Assembly (NCBI RefSeq): GCF_005280195.1
Contig: NZ_SZPR01000015.1
Location: forward strand, 140,700-204,699
Direction: 5' to 3'
DNA length: 64,000 bases
Origin: Streptomyces galbus
GTDB taxonomy: Bacteria > Actinomycetota > Actinomycetes > Streptomycetales > Streptomycetaceae
The stretch's first letter is position 1; each line of letters starts with the position of its first letter. This document shows positions 50,534 to 58,677 of the stretch, in pieces. Both the position numbers and the translations under genes were made by a program. The notes under the pieces are model-generated. The model did not search any database and was not told the origin of the DNA. It saw nothing but the letters and a program-made list of their open reading frames with translations.

Positions 50534-51337
50534 TCAGCCCGCCCGGCGCCGGGCCGCCGCGCGGATCGCCCCCTCGGCCTCGGCCAGGCCGTCGACCAGG
50601 GCCGGGTCGTCCAGTCCCGGTACGCACACCACCCGGCCGGTGCCCAGCGCCGCGAGTGACGCGTCGACGACCTGGTCCACCGGCATGCCGCCCTCGTCGT
50701 GCACGGCCTGGTCCCGTCCCGGCACCGGCTCCTGCCCGCGGGAACGGTGGAACTCGGTGGCGGTCAGCCCCGGGCACAGCACCTGGACACGCAGCGGTGT
50801 ACCGGCCAGCTCGGCCGCGAGGGTGCGGGTGAAGGTGACGACGTAACCCTTGGTGCCGCCGTACACCGCGCGCTCGGGCAGCGGGTGCGGCGGCAGCGAG
50901 CCCGCGAAGGCCAGCTGCGAGGCGACGTTGACGACGGTGCCGGCACCCCGGGCCAGCATGCCCGGGACCGCGGCCCGGGTGAGGGCGGTGACGGCCAGGA
51001 CGTTGATGTGCAGCACCTTCGCCAGGAGGTCCGGTTCGAGCTCGGCGAACGGGCCGTACCCGTTGATCCCGGCGTTGTTGAGGAGGAACCCGATGTCGTC
51101 ACCCGCCGCCCGGTCCACCACCCGGGCCAGGTCGCCGGGCACCGACAGGTCGGCCACCAGGGTCTCCACCGAGGTGCCCGTCTCCTCGCGCAGCCGTCGG
51201 GCGAGGTCGTCGAGCCGCTGCGCCCTGCGGGCCACCAGGACCGTGTCCCAACCCTGCGCGGCGAGGCGCTCCGCGTAGGCCGCACCGATGCCGGAGGAGG
51301 CGCCCGTCACCAGGGCCGTACCGCGTCGTGTGCTCAC
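50534..51337 (-). CDS. Short-chain dehydrogenase/reductase
   Basis: A 267-residue SDR: TALVTGASSGIGAAYAERLA, NNAGINGYG, VVNVASQLAFAGSLPP and YGGTKGYVVTFTRTLAAEL with Tyr-X3-Lys; the C-terminus is short and Arg-rich. Related to the DltE/YqjQ group. GTG 51337 follows AAAGGCGG. It diverges from a DedA gene; no co-transcribed partner is apparent. Confidence 0.88.
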   Translation of the reverse strand: MSTRRGTALVTGASSGIGAAYAERLAAQGWDTVLVARRAQRLDDLARRLREETGTSVETLVADLSVPGDLARVVDRAAGDDIGFLLNNAGINGYGPFAELEPDLLAKVLHINVLAVTALTRAAVPGMLARGAGTVVNVASQLAFAGSLPPHPLPERAVYGGTKGYVVTFTRTLAAELAGTPLRVQVLCPGLTATEFHRSRGQEPVPGRDQAVHDEGGMPVDQVVDASLAALGTGRVVCVPGLDDPALVDGLAEAEGAIRAAARRRAG

Positions 51338-51825
51338 CTGTGTGCCGCCTTTCACCCTGCTGACCTGCGGTGTGTGCGTACCGCACACCGTTGTACCAAC
51401 CAACCACCGGCGTGCCGGACACGGGGTCGGTGCGCCGCTCGACGAGTTCCCCGCCGCGGACCGGTCCGAACGGCGGCACGACCGGCACGACGACCACGGA
51501 CCCGTAGGAAGGTGCGTAGGCTTCCGTACGGCGAGTGCGGGCCCCGTGCCGGCCCGCTCCGGCTCTTCGAGGTCCTGTCTGGTACGACGGCCCGGTGGAC
51601 CGGCGGAAGCGGCATCGGGCCACCCAGGACGGGTACTGCGCATCCATCAGGACATGCGCGGGGAAATCTCGGAGTTGACGGCGTGAGGATCGTTTTGCGG
51701 GGCCGGCCGAGGACGGCTGCCCTTGGTGCAGCTGTGTCACGGACCGGCTCCGGCGGGCGCCCGTGCCCGTATCCGTTCGGCCGGCCGCGGTGGGCCAGGG
51801 GGTCCGCGGTGCTCAGGAGGCAGCG
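51338..51825. other. 488-bp intergenic region with a coding-like stretch
   Basis: No gene can be supported. On the - strand, about 51520-51360 reads YGSVVVVPVVPPFGPVRGG, LVERRTDPVSGTPVVGWYNGV with strong G/C third positions, as a real gene would, but it has no start, runs on into the SDR gene out of frame and matches nothing I know. It may be a relic. AGGAGG at 51815-51820 serves the DedA gene. Confidence 0.35.
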
Positions 51826-52479
51826 GTGAGCGCGGGGCCGGGGCTGCCCGGTGCGCTGGCGCATCTCGAGCCGCTGCTGGACAAGGGCGGTTACCCCGCG
51901 CTGGCGCTGCTGGTCGGCCTGGACAACGCGCTGATCCCCGTCCCCGGGCAGACGATGCTGGTCATGGCCGCCGTCTACGCGGGGACCGGCCGGATGAACG
52001 TCGTCGCCGTCGCCCTGGTCGCGTGGGCGGCCGCCACCGCCGGCGCAGAAGCGACCTACCTGCTGGGGCGCCGCCAGGGCAGTGCGCTGATCGACCGCTA
52101 CGGCCACCATGTCCGTCTCACCCCGCAGCGCTACGCGCGCGCGGAGACCTTCTACCGGCGCCGCGGCACGAGCATCGTCTGTGCCGCCCGCTTCGTGGAC
52201 GTGCTGCGCCAGACCAACGGTCTGCTCGCCGGCGCGAATCACCTGCCCCATGCGTCGTTCTCCGCAGCCAATGCGGTCGGCGCCGCCGCATGGGCGGGTG
52301 CATGGACGGCGCTCGGCTACGGAGCCGGCACGAACATCGGCCCCCTGTATCGCGAGGCCGTGCGCTACCAGCTCCTGCTGCTGCCCGCCCTCGCCCTGCT
52401 CCTCGCCTTCGTCATCGCCCGCGTGTGGTGGAAGCGCCGTCACCGGCAACCGCAGGACCGTGCGTCGGCCTCCCGATGA
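51826..52479 (+). CDS. DedA-family membrane protein
   Basis: A 217-residue DedA protein: LLVGLDNALIPVPGQTMLVMAAVYAGTG and IVCAARFVDVLRQTNGLLAGANHLPHASF in place of the more common ARFIPGVRT; five or so helices and a basic tail. This second DedA differs from the one at 40863 and lacks phosphatase neighbours. GTG 51826 has AGGAGG 5 nt upstream. Confidence 0.85.
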   Translation: MSAGPGLPGALAHLEPLLDKGGYPALALLVGLDNALIPVPGQTMLVMAAVYAGTGRMNVVAVALVAWAAATAGAEATYLLGRRQGSALIDRYGHHVRLTPQRYARAETFYRRRGTSIVCAARFVDVLRQTNGLLAGANHLPHASFSAANAVGAAAWAGAWTALGYGAGTNIGPLYREAVRYQLLLLPALALLLAFVIARVWWKRRHRQPQDRASASR

Positions 52480-52562
52480 GACGGTCCAGCCGACGAGGGA
52501 CGGGCGGGTGAGTCGTCGCCCGCGGACCGGACCGACGCCGACCGCGAGATCGTCGCCGGCAG

Positions 52563-52631
52563 GTGGTCGACGGGAGGCTGGGGCGGCTGCGGACCGGGGC
52601 TCCGTGGCGCGATCTGGCTCCGTGGGTGCGG
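52563..52631 (+). pseudogene. Fragment of an IS5-type transposase N-terminus
   Basis: A short stretch reads VVDGRLGRLRTGAPWRDLAPWV, close to the WRLRTGAPWRDLPERYGPW segment of many IS5 transposases. It has no flanking transposase sequence and appears to be a leftover after deletion. Short, so tentative. Confidence 0.5.
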
Positions 52632-52632
52632 G

Positions 52633-53298
52633 TCAGGACTGCAGGGTGGGCGCGGTGGCGGGCGTACGGCGGGCCGAGCTGCGGTAGGTGGCGACGCTCA
52701 CCGCGAGCAGCCAGTAGCTCAGCAGCGCACCCATCAGGGCCGTGCTGCCCCAGCCGTTCGCCGCGTAGAAGTGCGCGGGCGTGTTGCCGAAGAACAGGGA
52801 CGGCACGAACGCCAGGTTCACCGCGGCGAGCACGTAGGCGGAGCGGGCGGTCCAGCGGGGGAGCAGATGGGCGCGGGTGATGCCGTGGCCGACCGCGGTG
52901 AGGAACAGCGCGAGCAGCAGGCGGCCGATGGAGCCGTAGAGGATGTACGTGCCGCTGACCGTGATGGTCGGGTCGATCGGGTGATCGGCGGCGATGACCG
53001 CGCCGGCCTCCAGCCCACTGGAGACCAGGGTGACCGTGGCGTAGACCAGCCCCGTGGCGAAGGCGATCGTGCCGACCCATTCGTGGGCGGGGGCCACCTG
53101 CTTGACCAGCTCGCGGAAACCCGTGACGGACAGGATCAGTCCGCCCAGCGCAACGATGCCGATCAGCAGGCGCGCGAGCACGTTGGCGTCCGGCGGCGGC
53201 CCCGAGTAGAGGAAGTACAGGGGCACTTCGACGATGAAGCAGACCGCAGCCGCGATGCCGGCCAGTCCCGTCAGGCGCCTGGCGAGGATATCGTTCAT
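52633..53298 (-). CDS. DUF4386-like membrane protein
   Basis: A 221-residue protein with about six hydrophobic segments: ILARRLTGLAGIAAAVCFIVE, LLIGIVALGGLILSVTGF, GTIAFATGLVYATVTLVSSG, YILYGSIGRLLLALFLTAVGHG and GALLSYWLLAVSVATY. Layout and the RLTGLAGI-type start resemble DUF4386 proteins. Function unknown. It stands alone, with a transposase fragment just downstream. Confidence 0.65.
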   Translation of the reverse strand: MNDILARRLTGLAGIAAAVCFIVEVPLYFLYSGPPPDANVLARLLIGIVALGGLILSVTGFRELVKQVAPAHEWVGTIAFATGLVYATVTLVSSGLEAGAVIAADHPIDPTITVSGTYILYGSIGRLLLALFLTAVGHGITRAHLLPRWTARSAYVLAAVNLAFVPSLFFGNTPAHFYAANGWGSTALMGALLSYWLLAVSVATYRSSARRTPATAPTLQS

Positions 53299-53459
53299 GT
53301 GGTTCCCCCGAAGTGAGTGCGGCCGGTGCCGGGTCCGGCGTCCGTGTGACGCCGACGAGGAAGACTCTCCCGCGTGCGCCGCGCCGCGTCGCTGGGCCTG
53401 GACACCGGACCGGGGGTGGGCCTGCGGACACTCCTGGAGGGGCACCCCACGGCGGCCGG

Positions 53460-54317
53460 TCACGGCTCGGCGTGACCGGCCAGCCACTCCAGGGCGCTGA
53501 CCGCGCTGTTCAGGACCGAGAGGTGGCCGTCGTCCGGGCGGAGCCGGAGGACCGCGCCCGGGGTGCGGTCGGCCAGCCAACGGGCGTGGGCGCTCGGCGC
53601 GATGCGGTCCCGACCGCCGTGCAGCAGGAGCAACGGGCAGGTGACCGCGCGGGGGTCGGCCCCCCAGGGGCGCACGTAGGCCAGGTCGTCGTCGATCAGC
53701 GCGCCGGGACCGTCGGCCAGGGCCGGGGCCACCACCTCCTCGAACCAGGACCAGTCCCCGGCGAGCGCGGCATGGTCGGCGGCCGTGAACATCCCGGGGT
53801 CGTAGAGCGCCTCCGCCTCGTGGCGTTCCTTCGCCGCCCGGCCCGCCGCCGCCGCGGCCAGGGAGGCGCGGCCGGAGGCGTGCATCCCGGCGAACCAGTC
53901 GAGCCCTTCCGCGTCGTACGGCGCCAGCCCCGCCACGCACACCGCGCCCAGCACCCGCTCCGGCAGCAGGGCCGCGCAGGCCAGGGCGTGCGGTCCGCCG
54001 CCGGAGTGGCCCATGACGGCGAACCGCCCGACGCCCAGGGCGTCGGCGACGGCGCGGACGTCGGCGGCCGCCGACGCGACGGACCTGCCGGGCAGCGGAG
54101 TGGAACCGCCGTAGCCGGGGCGGTCGTAGGAGATCCAGCGGATGCCGAGCCGCCGGGAGGCGGGCAGCAGCGGCGCGGGCGGGCTGCCCACGTTGGGTGT
54201 GCCGTGGTGCCAGACCACCGTCAGCCGGGCCGGACCGTCACCCGCCCCGATGTCGTAGACGTGCAGGCGGCGGCCGTCGGGGGTCGCGAGGTCGGTTTCC
54301 GAAAAGGTGGCGCTCAT
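53460..54317 (-). CDS. Alpha/beta hydrolase
   Basis: A 285-residue alpha/beta hydrolase: VVWHHGTPNVGSPPAPL (oxyanion region), SYDRPGYGGSTPL, the nucleophile GHSGGGPHAL, LLLLHGGRDRIAP and DDGHLSVLNS with the catalytic His. Most like the proline-iminopeptidase/haloalkane-dehalogenase-like group, but substrate cannot be assigned. ATG 54317 overlaps the stop of the truncated gene upstream (ATGA). Confidence 0.85.
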   Translation of the reverse strand: MSATFSETDLATPDGRRLHVYDIGAGDGPARLTVVWHHGTPNVGSPPAPLLPASRRLGIRWISYDRPGYGGSTPLPGRSVASAAADVRAVADALGVGRFAVMGHSGGGPHALACAALLPERVLGAVCVAGLAPYDAEGLDWFAGMHASGRASLAAAAAGRAAKERHEAEALYDPGMFTAADHAALAGDWSWFEEVVAPALADGPGALIDDDLAYVRPWGADPRAVTCPLLLLHGGRDRIAPSAHARWLADRTPGAVLRLRPDDGHLSVLNSAVSALEWLAGHAEP

Positions 54318-54718
54318 AGGGGTGTTGATCGTCCTGTCGGTTTCGGGTGTCGGGCGGCGGGCAGGGCGCGTCGGCCGAACAGGGCCAGCAGTCGGTCGGT
54401 GGGGTGGCCCGGGCGGGGCGGGGACAGGGGAGGGGCGAACAGGTCGGTGCGGTCCACCCCGTCGACGACCAGGGGAGCGTGGGCGAGCAGCGCCTCGACC
54501 AGGGTAGGCGGCAGCGGAGTGCGGCACCCGGTGGTCTGGTTGATGTCCCAAGCGTGCAGGGCGAATTCATAGCTCGCCGGCAGGGCCGCCCAGTGCGCGC
54601 GGGCCGCGTCCCGGGGGAGATCGGAGTCGGCGAGGTGCCGCACCAGTGTGGCGAGGTGCGCCCCGATTACATCCTCGACGACGTGGCGGACGACGCCCGC
54701 CCGACGCGCGGAAGCCAC
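54314..54718 (-). pseudogene. Truncated maleylpyruvate-isomerase/DinB-like gene
   Basis: The frame gives ALPASYEFALHAWDINQTTGCRTPLPPTLVEALLAHAPLVVDGVDR and HPTDRLLALFGRRAL, the C-terminal half of the mycothiol-dependent maleylpyruvate isomerase (TIGR03086-like) family. The N-terminal helices with the first metal ligands are not visible. A GTG at 54718 could start 134 residues but has no clear ribosome site. Its stop overlaps the hydrolase ATG, so the two were once one operon. Confidence 0.55.
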
Positions 54719-54971
54719 GGTGCCGGATCCAGGTACGCGTGTACGCCCGGTCCTGTTCCGTCTGTCTCACTGAGGTGACCGGCAGTCACGACACCCTGAT
54801 CGTGCACGTCGACCAGTGGAGTCCCAGGACCTCAGCCTCCCGCCGATGCCGCTGAAGACGGTATGCACGGGTGCACCGCAGTGATGTCAGGGCGTCAACT
54901 TCGGTCGCTACGATGCGCGCTGGGGTCGCGTCCCAGAGGGGTGCGGGAACGTTTTTCTGAGGGGATCACCT

Positions 54972-55859
54972 GTGTTCGTGCTGTCCATCGTGCTGCTCAT
55001 AGCGGCCGCCGTCCTCTTTCTCGTCGGTCGCCACCGGGAGGTGACAGGCTGGAAGCTCGGGGCGGTGCTCAGCGGCGTGGCGGGGCTGCTTGCTGCGACG
55101 TTCGCCTGTGTGCATGTCGTGAGTGCCTACGAGGTCGGCGTCCCGGTGACCTTCGGGAAGACCGGTACGCCGCTGACGTCCGGCGTGCACTTCAAGTCGC
55201 CGTTCACCGATGTCACGTCCTTCTCGACGCGTCCGGTCGATCTCGATCTCAACGGCAAGGACGTCGTCGAGGTCCGTTCCTCGCAGGGCGGTGTGCTGTA
55301 CGCCGACGTCACCATCAAGTGGGCCGTGATGCCGGGGGAGGCGGTCGAGCTGTACCGGCTGGCGGGCAGCGAGGAGGCTGTCGAGCAGCGGCTGGTGCTG
55401 CCCGATGCCCGCGAGATCATTCGCAACGTCTTCGCCAAGCACACCAGCGAGGAGGGGTACGCCTCCGCGCGCGAGCAGATCGGCTCCGAGATCGCGGACC
55501 TCGTCAAGGAGCGTCTGGCGCCGCGCGGGATCGACGTCACGACCGTCAACTTGCGCAATGTGCGGCCCTCGGACAGGCTGCAAGACCAGATCGACAAGAA
55601 GATCCAGCAGGAGCAGGCCACCGAGCGGGCCACGGAGGCGGCCCGTACGGCCAAGGCGGAAGCGGAGCGCAAGCGGATCGAGGCGGAGGGCGTCGCCGCC
55701 GCCAACAAGATCATCGAACGTTCGCTCAGCGACAAGGTGCTGTACAACCAGTGCCTGGATGCCTACAGGGAGGCCGCAAAGGCCAATCCGGTCTACGCAG
55801 TGCCCTGCGGCACGGATGCCAACGGCACACCGGTCATCGTGGACAGCGGCAAGAGGTGA
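54972..55859 (+). CDS. SPFH/Band 7 (prohibitin-like) membrane protein
   Basis: A 295-residue protein: one or two N-terminal membrane helices (about residues 3-20 and 28-50), the SPFH domain (VSAYEVGVPVTFGKTGTPLTSGVHFKSPF to IDVTTVNLRNVRPSDRLQDQIDKKIQQEQ), then an Ala/Glu-rich coiled coil (TERATEAARTAKAEAERKRIEAEG). SPFH proteins form membrane microdomain scaffolds. GTG 54972 with AGGGGA upstream. No NfeD or protease gene is adjacent. Confidence 0.88.
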   Translation: MFVLSIVLLIAAAVLFLVGRHREVTGWKLGAVLSGVAGLLAATFACVHVVSAYEVGVPVTFGKTGTPLTSGVHFKSPFTDVTSFSTRPVDLDLNGKDVVEVRSSQGGVLYADVTIKWAVMPGEAVELYRLAGSEEAVEQRLVLPDAREIIRNVFAKHTSEEGYASAREQIGSEIADLVKERLAPRGIDVTTVNLRNVRPSDRLQDQIDKKIQQEQATERATEAARTAKAEAERKRIEAEGVAAANKIIERSLSDKVLYNQCLDAYREAAKANPVYAVPCGTDANGTPVIVDSGKR

Positions 55860-56421
55860 CAGCAGGCGCCGAGAGAAAGCTCGGCCGTGTTCCCGCGCGC
55901 TGCATGCGGCTGACCGAACGGGAGGCCCGGTCCTGCCCTCCCCGCGCCGGGCGGAGCGCAGGGCCGTGTCGGTCTGGTTGCCGTTCGAGCCGCACAGAAT
56001 GGGTCGGTGTCAGCGGTTGAAGGTCAGGGGCGGTGCCGCGTTGCGGGCCAGGCCGTGGACCTGGTCGGGCCACCGGGCGCCGGCGGGCGGGTCGACGATC
56101 CCGTATTCGGGGTCGACGGTGCCGCCGGTGCCGCGGGTGCAGCTGCCGTCGGACTCGCCGGGCAGAATTCTTCGGTGGAGGGGAAGGTGGAGACGGTCTG
56201 GGACGGCTGTGCCGTGCCCATGGCTTCCCGCGGCTCACGATCACTCATGCTCGCTGCTCCCGTTCACGACCAGACGAAGCCGGGGTCCGTCCCCACACCG
56301 TCCGTCGAACCGCCGTCCCCGGTACAGGGCCTGAGCGAGAGCAACGAGGTAGGCACCGCGCGCTCTGGGCACGCTGACGAACCCGTATCCGGGGCCGCCA
56401 CCGAGCCAGCATCGCAAGGCG
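55860..56421. other. Gene-poor stretch before the second deletion scar
   Basis: No gene is supported. On the - strand a 74-codon frame from ATG 56248 (MSDREPREAMGTAQPSQTVS) has a GGGAG ribosome site but soon becomes Pro/Ala/Ser-rich without domain; at best a 5' remnant. The rest is featureless. Confidence 0.35.
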
Positions 56422-56648
56422 GCGGCGAACAGCAGCAGACCCGACAGGTAGGCCCGCTTGCGGCCGATCCGGTCGCCGAACTCGGCCGCCGGGATGAGCA
56501 GCCCGGCGAACCCGAGCCCGAACGCGTTGACGGTCCACTCCAGATCGGCCATCGAGGCGCCCAGGTCCCGCCGGATCGTCTCCAGCGCGGTGGCGACGAC
56601 GAGCTGGTCCAGGGCGACGACGAGTCCGGCCACCGCGGTCAGTTCCCC
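56422..56648 (-). pseudogene. Remnant of an MFS (DHA2) transporter N-terminus
   Basis: Reading leftwards: LTAVAGLVVALDQLVVATALETIRRDLGASMADLEWTVNAFGLGFAGLLIPAAEFGDRIGRKRAYLSGLLLFAAA, the first two or three helices and motif A of a DHA2 exporter. The start codon and first residues are cut at about 56648, and homology ends near 56422. The remnant lies head to head with the 5'-truncated reductase gene. Confidence 0.7.
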
Positions 56649-56652
56649 CGCC

Positions 56653-57044
56653 AGTGGCCGGCCGCGTCGGGGCCGTACGCCGAGCACATCAACCCCATGA
56701 AGAAGTACGTGTTCTCCCCCACCCTCCAGGAGGAGGACTGGACGAACACGAGCGTGGTCGCGGGCGACCCCGCGCAGGCCGTGGCCGCGCTCAAGGACAC
56801 CCCTGGAGGGGACCTGATCGTCTACGGGCACGGCCGGTTCGGCCAGACCCTGTGCGACGCCGGCCTCGTCGACGAGCTGACGCTGACCGTCGTGCCCGTC
56901 TTCGTCGACGGCGCCCCGTACCACCGGCCCGGCGCCCTGCCCCGCTCCTGGGAGCTGGTCGGTGCCGGCCCGGGCCACGACCCCGGCCTCGCGGTCTTGA
57001 CCTACCGCCCGGCGGAGCCCGGGGGAGCGGGGAGCGGTTCCTGA
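56653..57044 (+). pseudogene. 5'-truncated DHFR/RibD_C-like gene
   Basis: The frame gives GPYAEHINPMKKYVFSPTLQEEDWTNTSVV, GGDLIVYGHGRFGQTLCDAGLVDELTLTVVPVFV and SWELVGAGPGHDPGLAVLTYRP, the C-terminal two-thirds of an actinobacterial RibD_C protein. The N-terminal strand is lost at about 56653. ATG 56697 could start a 115-residue stub. A second copy of this family is intact at 45273. Confidence 0.7.
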
Positions 57045-57097
57045 CCGGGTACGTTCGACCCCGTGCCCCGTACCCTTGCGCCCCGCCGGGCGGTCCC

Positions 57098-57604
57098 ATG
57101 AGCGGCTGGTGGTCCTACCTGGAGGAGCGAACCCGCCGGGAGGTCGACGAGGACGTCCTGCGCGACGCGGCGCTCGGGGCGATCAGGACGGTGTGGGAGG
57201 CGCTGCGCCCTCTCGGGCTGGGCCTGCGGGAGGCGGAGCAGGTGGTCGAGGCCCGCTACGCGGCCCTCGGGGACCGGGTGCGGCGCAGACCGCCCGACCC
57301 GCTGGACGTCGCCTCCCTCGCGGAGCGCGCCGCCGCCCTCCCCGGGCGTGTGGCGGCGGTCGAGGCCCTGTGGGGCGGGGACACGTTCCACGACTGGTTC
57401 GTGGTGCTGGTCGCCGTGCTCGACGACCCGGCGGGTGAAGGCCACCTGGCGACCGTGTACGGCAGCAGCGGCGGCCGGCCCCCGGCGACGGCCGCGGCCG
57501 AGGCCGGCCGTGCCCTGGCCGACCACCTGGAGGTGCCGTTCCACTTCGGCTCCCCCCGCACCCCCGACGACGAAGCCCCGCGCTGGCGCGACCTCCGCGG
57601 CTGA
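57098..57604 (+). CDS. Conserved protein of unknown function
   Basis: A 168-residue soluble protein starting MSGWWSYLEERTRREVDEDV. It is helical and acidic in the first half (AIRTVWEALRPLGLGLREAEQVVEARYAALGD), then has WGGDTFHDWFVVLVAVLDDPAG and a mixed C-terminus. No family is recognised with confidence. ATG 57098 has only weak purine-rich sequence upstream. Codon use is typical of real genes here. Confidence 0.6.
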   Translation: MSGWWSYLEERTRREVDEDVLRDAALGAIRTVWEALRPLGLGLREAEQVVEARYAALGDRVRRRPPDPLDVASLAERAAALPGRVAAVEALWGGDTFHDWFVVLVAVLDDPAGEGHLATVYGSSGGRPPATAAAEAGRALADHLEVPFHFGSPRTPDDEAPRWRDLRG

Positions 57605-57706
57605 CCCGGGGCGCCCGGACCGGTGGCCCGCCGCGACCGGCCCCCGGGTGAACCGGGGCGGCCTCCCCGCGCGGCGGGCCGCGCCCTCCGGGTGGAGCCC
57701 CCTACG

Positions 57707-58351
57707 GTGGCGGACGTGCTGCTGAGCTGTGCATTCGTGAATCTGAAACCCGGCGTGGGCAAGACCACCAGCGCGGTGTGGCTGGCCCATGCCCTGTGCG
57801 CGATGGACGTGCCGCCGTTGCTCGTCGACAGCGACCCCGCCGGTTCGGCGCTGCGCTGGAGCGAACTCGCCGGCGGTTTCCCCTTCCCCGTGGTCGCCCT
57901 TCCCGTGGGCGACGTACACCGCTGTATCGACGACTTCTTGGGCGGGCGGCAGGCCGTGGTGCTGGACGCGCCGCAACTGGAGGACCACGCCCGCATCGCC
58001 CGCGGCGTGATGCGCCACGCCGACGAGTGGATCGTGCCGGTCACCCCCGCGCCCATCGAGCTGGACCGGATGGCGCCCATCCAGGCCGAGATGGGCGAGG
58101 TGCAGTCGCTGCGCGCCGAGCCGGCCCGCACGGCGGTGCTGCTCAACCGCACCAACCGCCGGGAGTCGACCCGCACCGGTCCGGACGCCGACGCGCGGGA
58201 GGTGCTCGCGGAACGGGGCTTCGACGTGCTCGACACGCAGATCGCCCGCCTCGACCTGTACTCCCAGTCCTTCGGGGGCCCGGTCCAGGTCGAGAACACG
58301 GCCTACATGGACCTCGCCGGCGAACTCCTCAAGCGCCGCGAAGGCGCGTGA
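57707..58351 (+). CDS. ParA-like ATPase
   Basis: A 214-residue deviant Walker ATPase. Walker A is KPGVGKTTSAVWLA (signature Lys before the Gly), Walker A-prime LLVDSDPAGSALRW, Walker B-like VVLDAPQLEDH, and the later VLLNRTNRRESTRTG. Such proteins move plasmids, chromosomes or protein cargo. GTG 57707 has GGAG 9 nt upstream. The small gene at 58374 follows by 22 bp and is a likely partner. Too short and isolated to be chromosomal ParA beside parB. Confidence 0.85.
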   Translation: MADVLLSCAFVNLKPGVGKTTSAVWLAHALCAMDVPPLLVDSDPAGSALRWSELAGGFPFPVVALPVGDVHRCIDDFLGGRQAVVLDAPQLEDHARIARGVMRHADEWIVPVTPAPIELDRMAPIQAEMGEVQSLRAEPARTAVLLNRTNRRESTRTGPDADAREVLAERGFDVLDTQIARLDLYSQSFGGPVQVENTAYMDLAGELLKRREGA

Positions 58352-58373
58352 ACCCCGAGCGTGAGGAAGGCGT

Positions 58374-58640
58374 ATGAACCAGCGCAAGGACAACTACCGC
58401 GCGGCCCTGCGGCGCGAGCCGGTCGAACCCCCGCCGCTCGCGCCCCGCGTCACCACGCTGAGCAACCGGTACGTGCGGGTCACCATCGAGCTGGACGCCG
58501 ACGTGCAGCGCCGGCTGGACCGGTGGGTGACGCCGGCGGCCACCCTGGTCACGGGTACGGCGAGGACCGCGCTGAGCGTCGTCGCGGCGCTCACCGAACG
58601 GGTGCCGCCGTCGGACTCCGGGACCCGCGGCCGACCTTGA
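58374..58640 (+). CDS. Small ribbon-helix-helix-like partner of the ParA-like ATPase
   Basis: An 88-residue basic protein. LSNRYVRVTIELDADVQRRLDRWV (about residues 30-53) has the strand-helix start of a ribbon-helix-helix DNA-binding fold; the preceding 28 residues are disordered, basic and Pro-rich, like ParA-activating arms in ParG-type partners. The call is inference from pattern and position. AGGAAGGCGT precedes the ATG. A strong terminator ends the pair. Confidence 0.6.
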   Translation: MNQRKDNYRAALRREPVEPPPLAPRVTTLSNRYVRVTIELDADVQRRLDRWVTPAATLVTGTARTALSVVAALTERVPPSDSGTRGRP

Positions 58641-58648
58641 TCTCCCGG

Positions 58649-58674
58649 ACCGGGCGGCGGGTCCGCCGCCCGGT
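58649..58674. terminator. Bidirectional hairpin terminator
   Basis: Perfect 12-bp arms (58649-58660 and 58663-58674) with a very short loop (inner pairs probably open), between the convergent small partner gene and the ABATE gene. Confidence 0.7.
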
Positions 58675-58677
58675 GCC

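Noticed and set aside
57707..58351. Chromosomal ParA of the parAB locus
   Set aside because: No parB, gidB or other origin genes nearby; the protein is short and its partner is not ParB.
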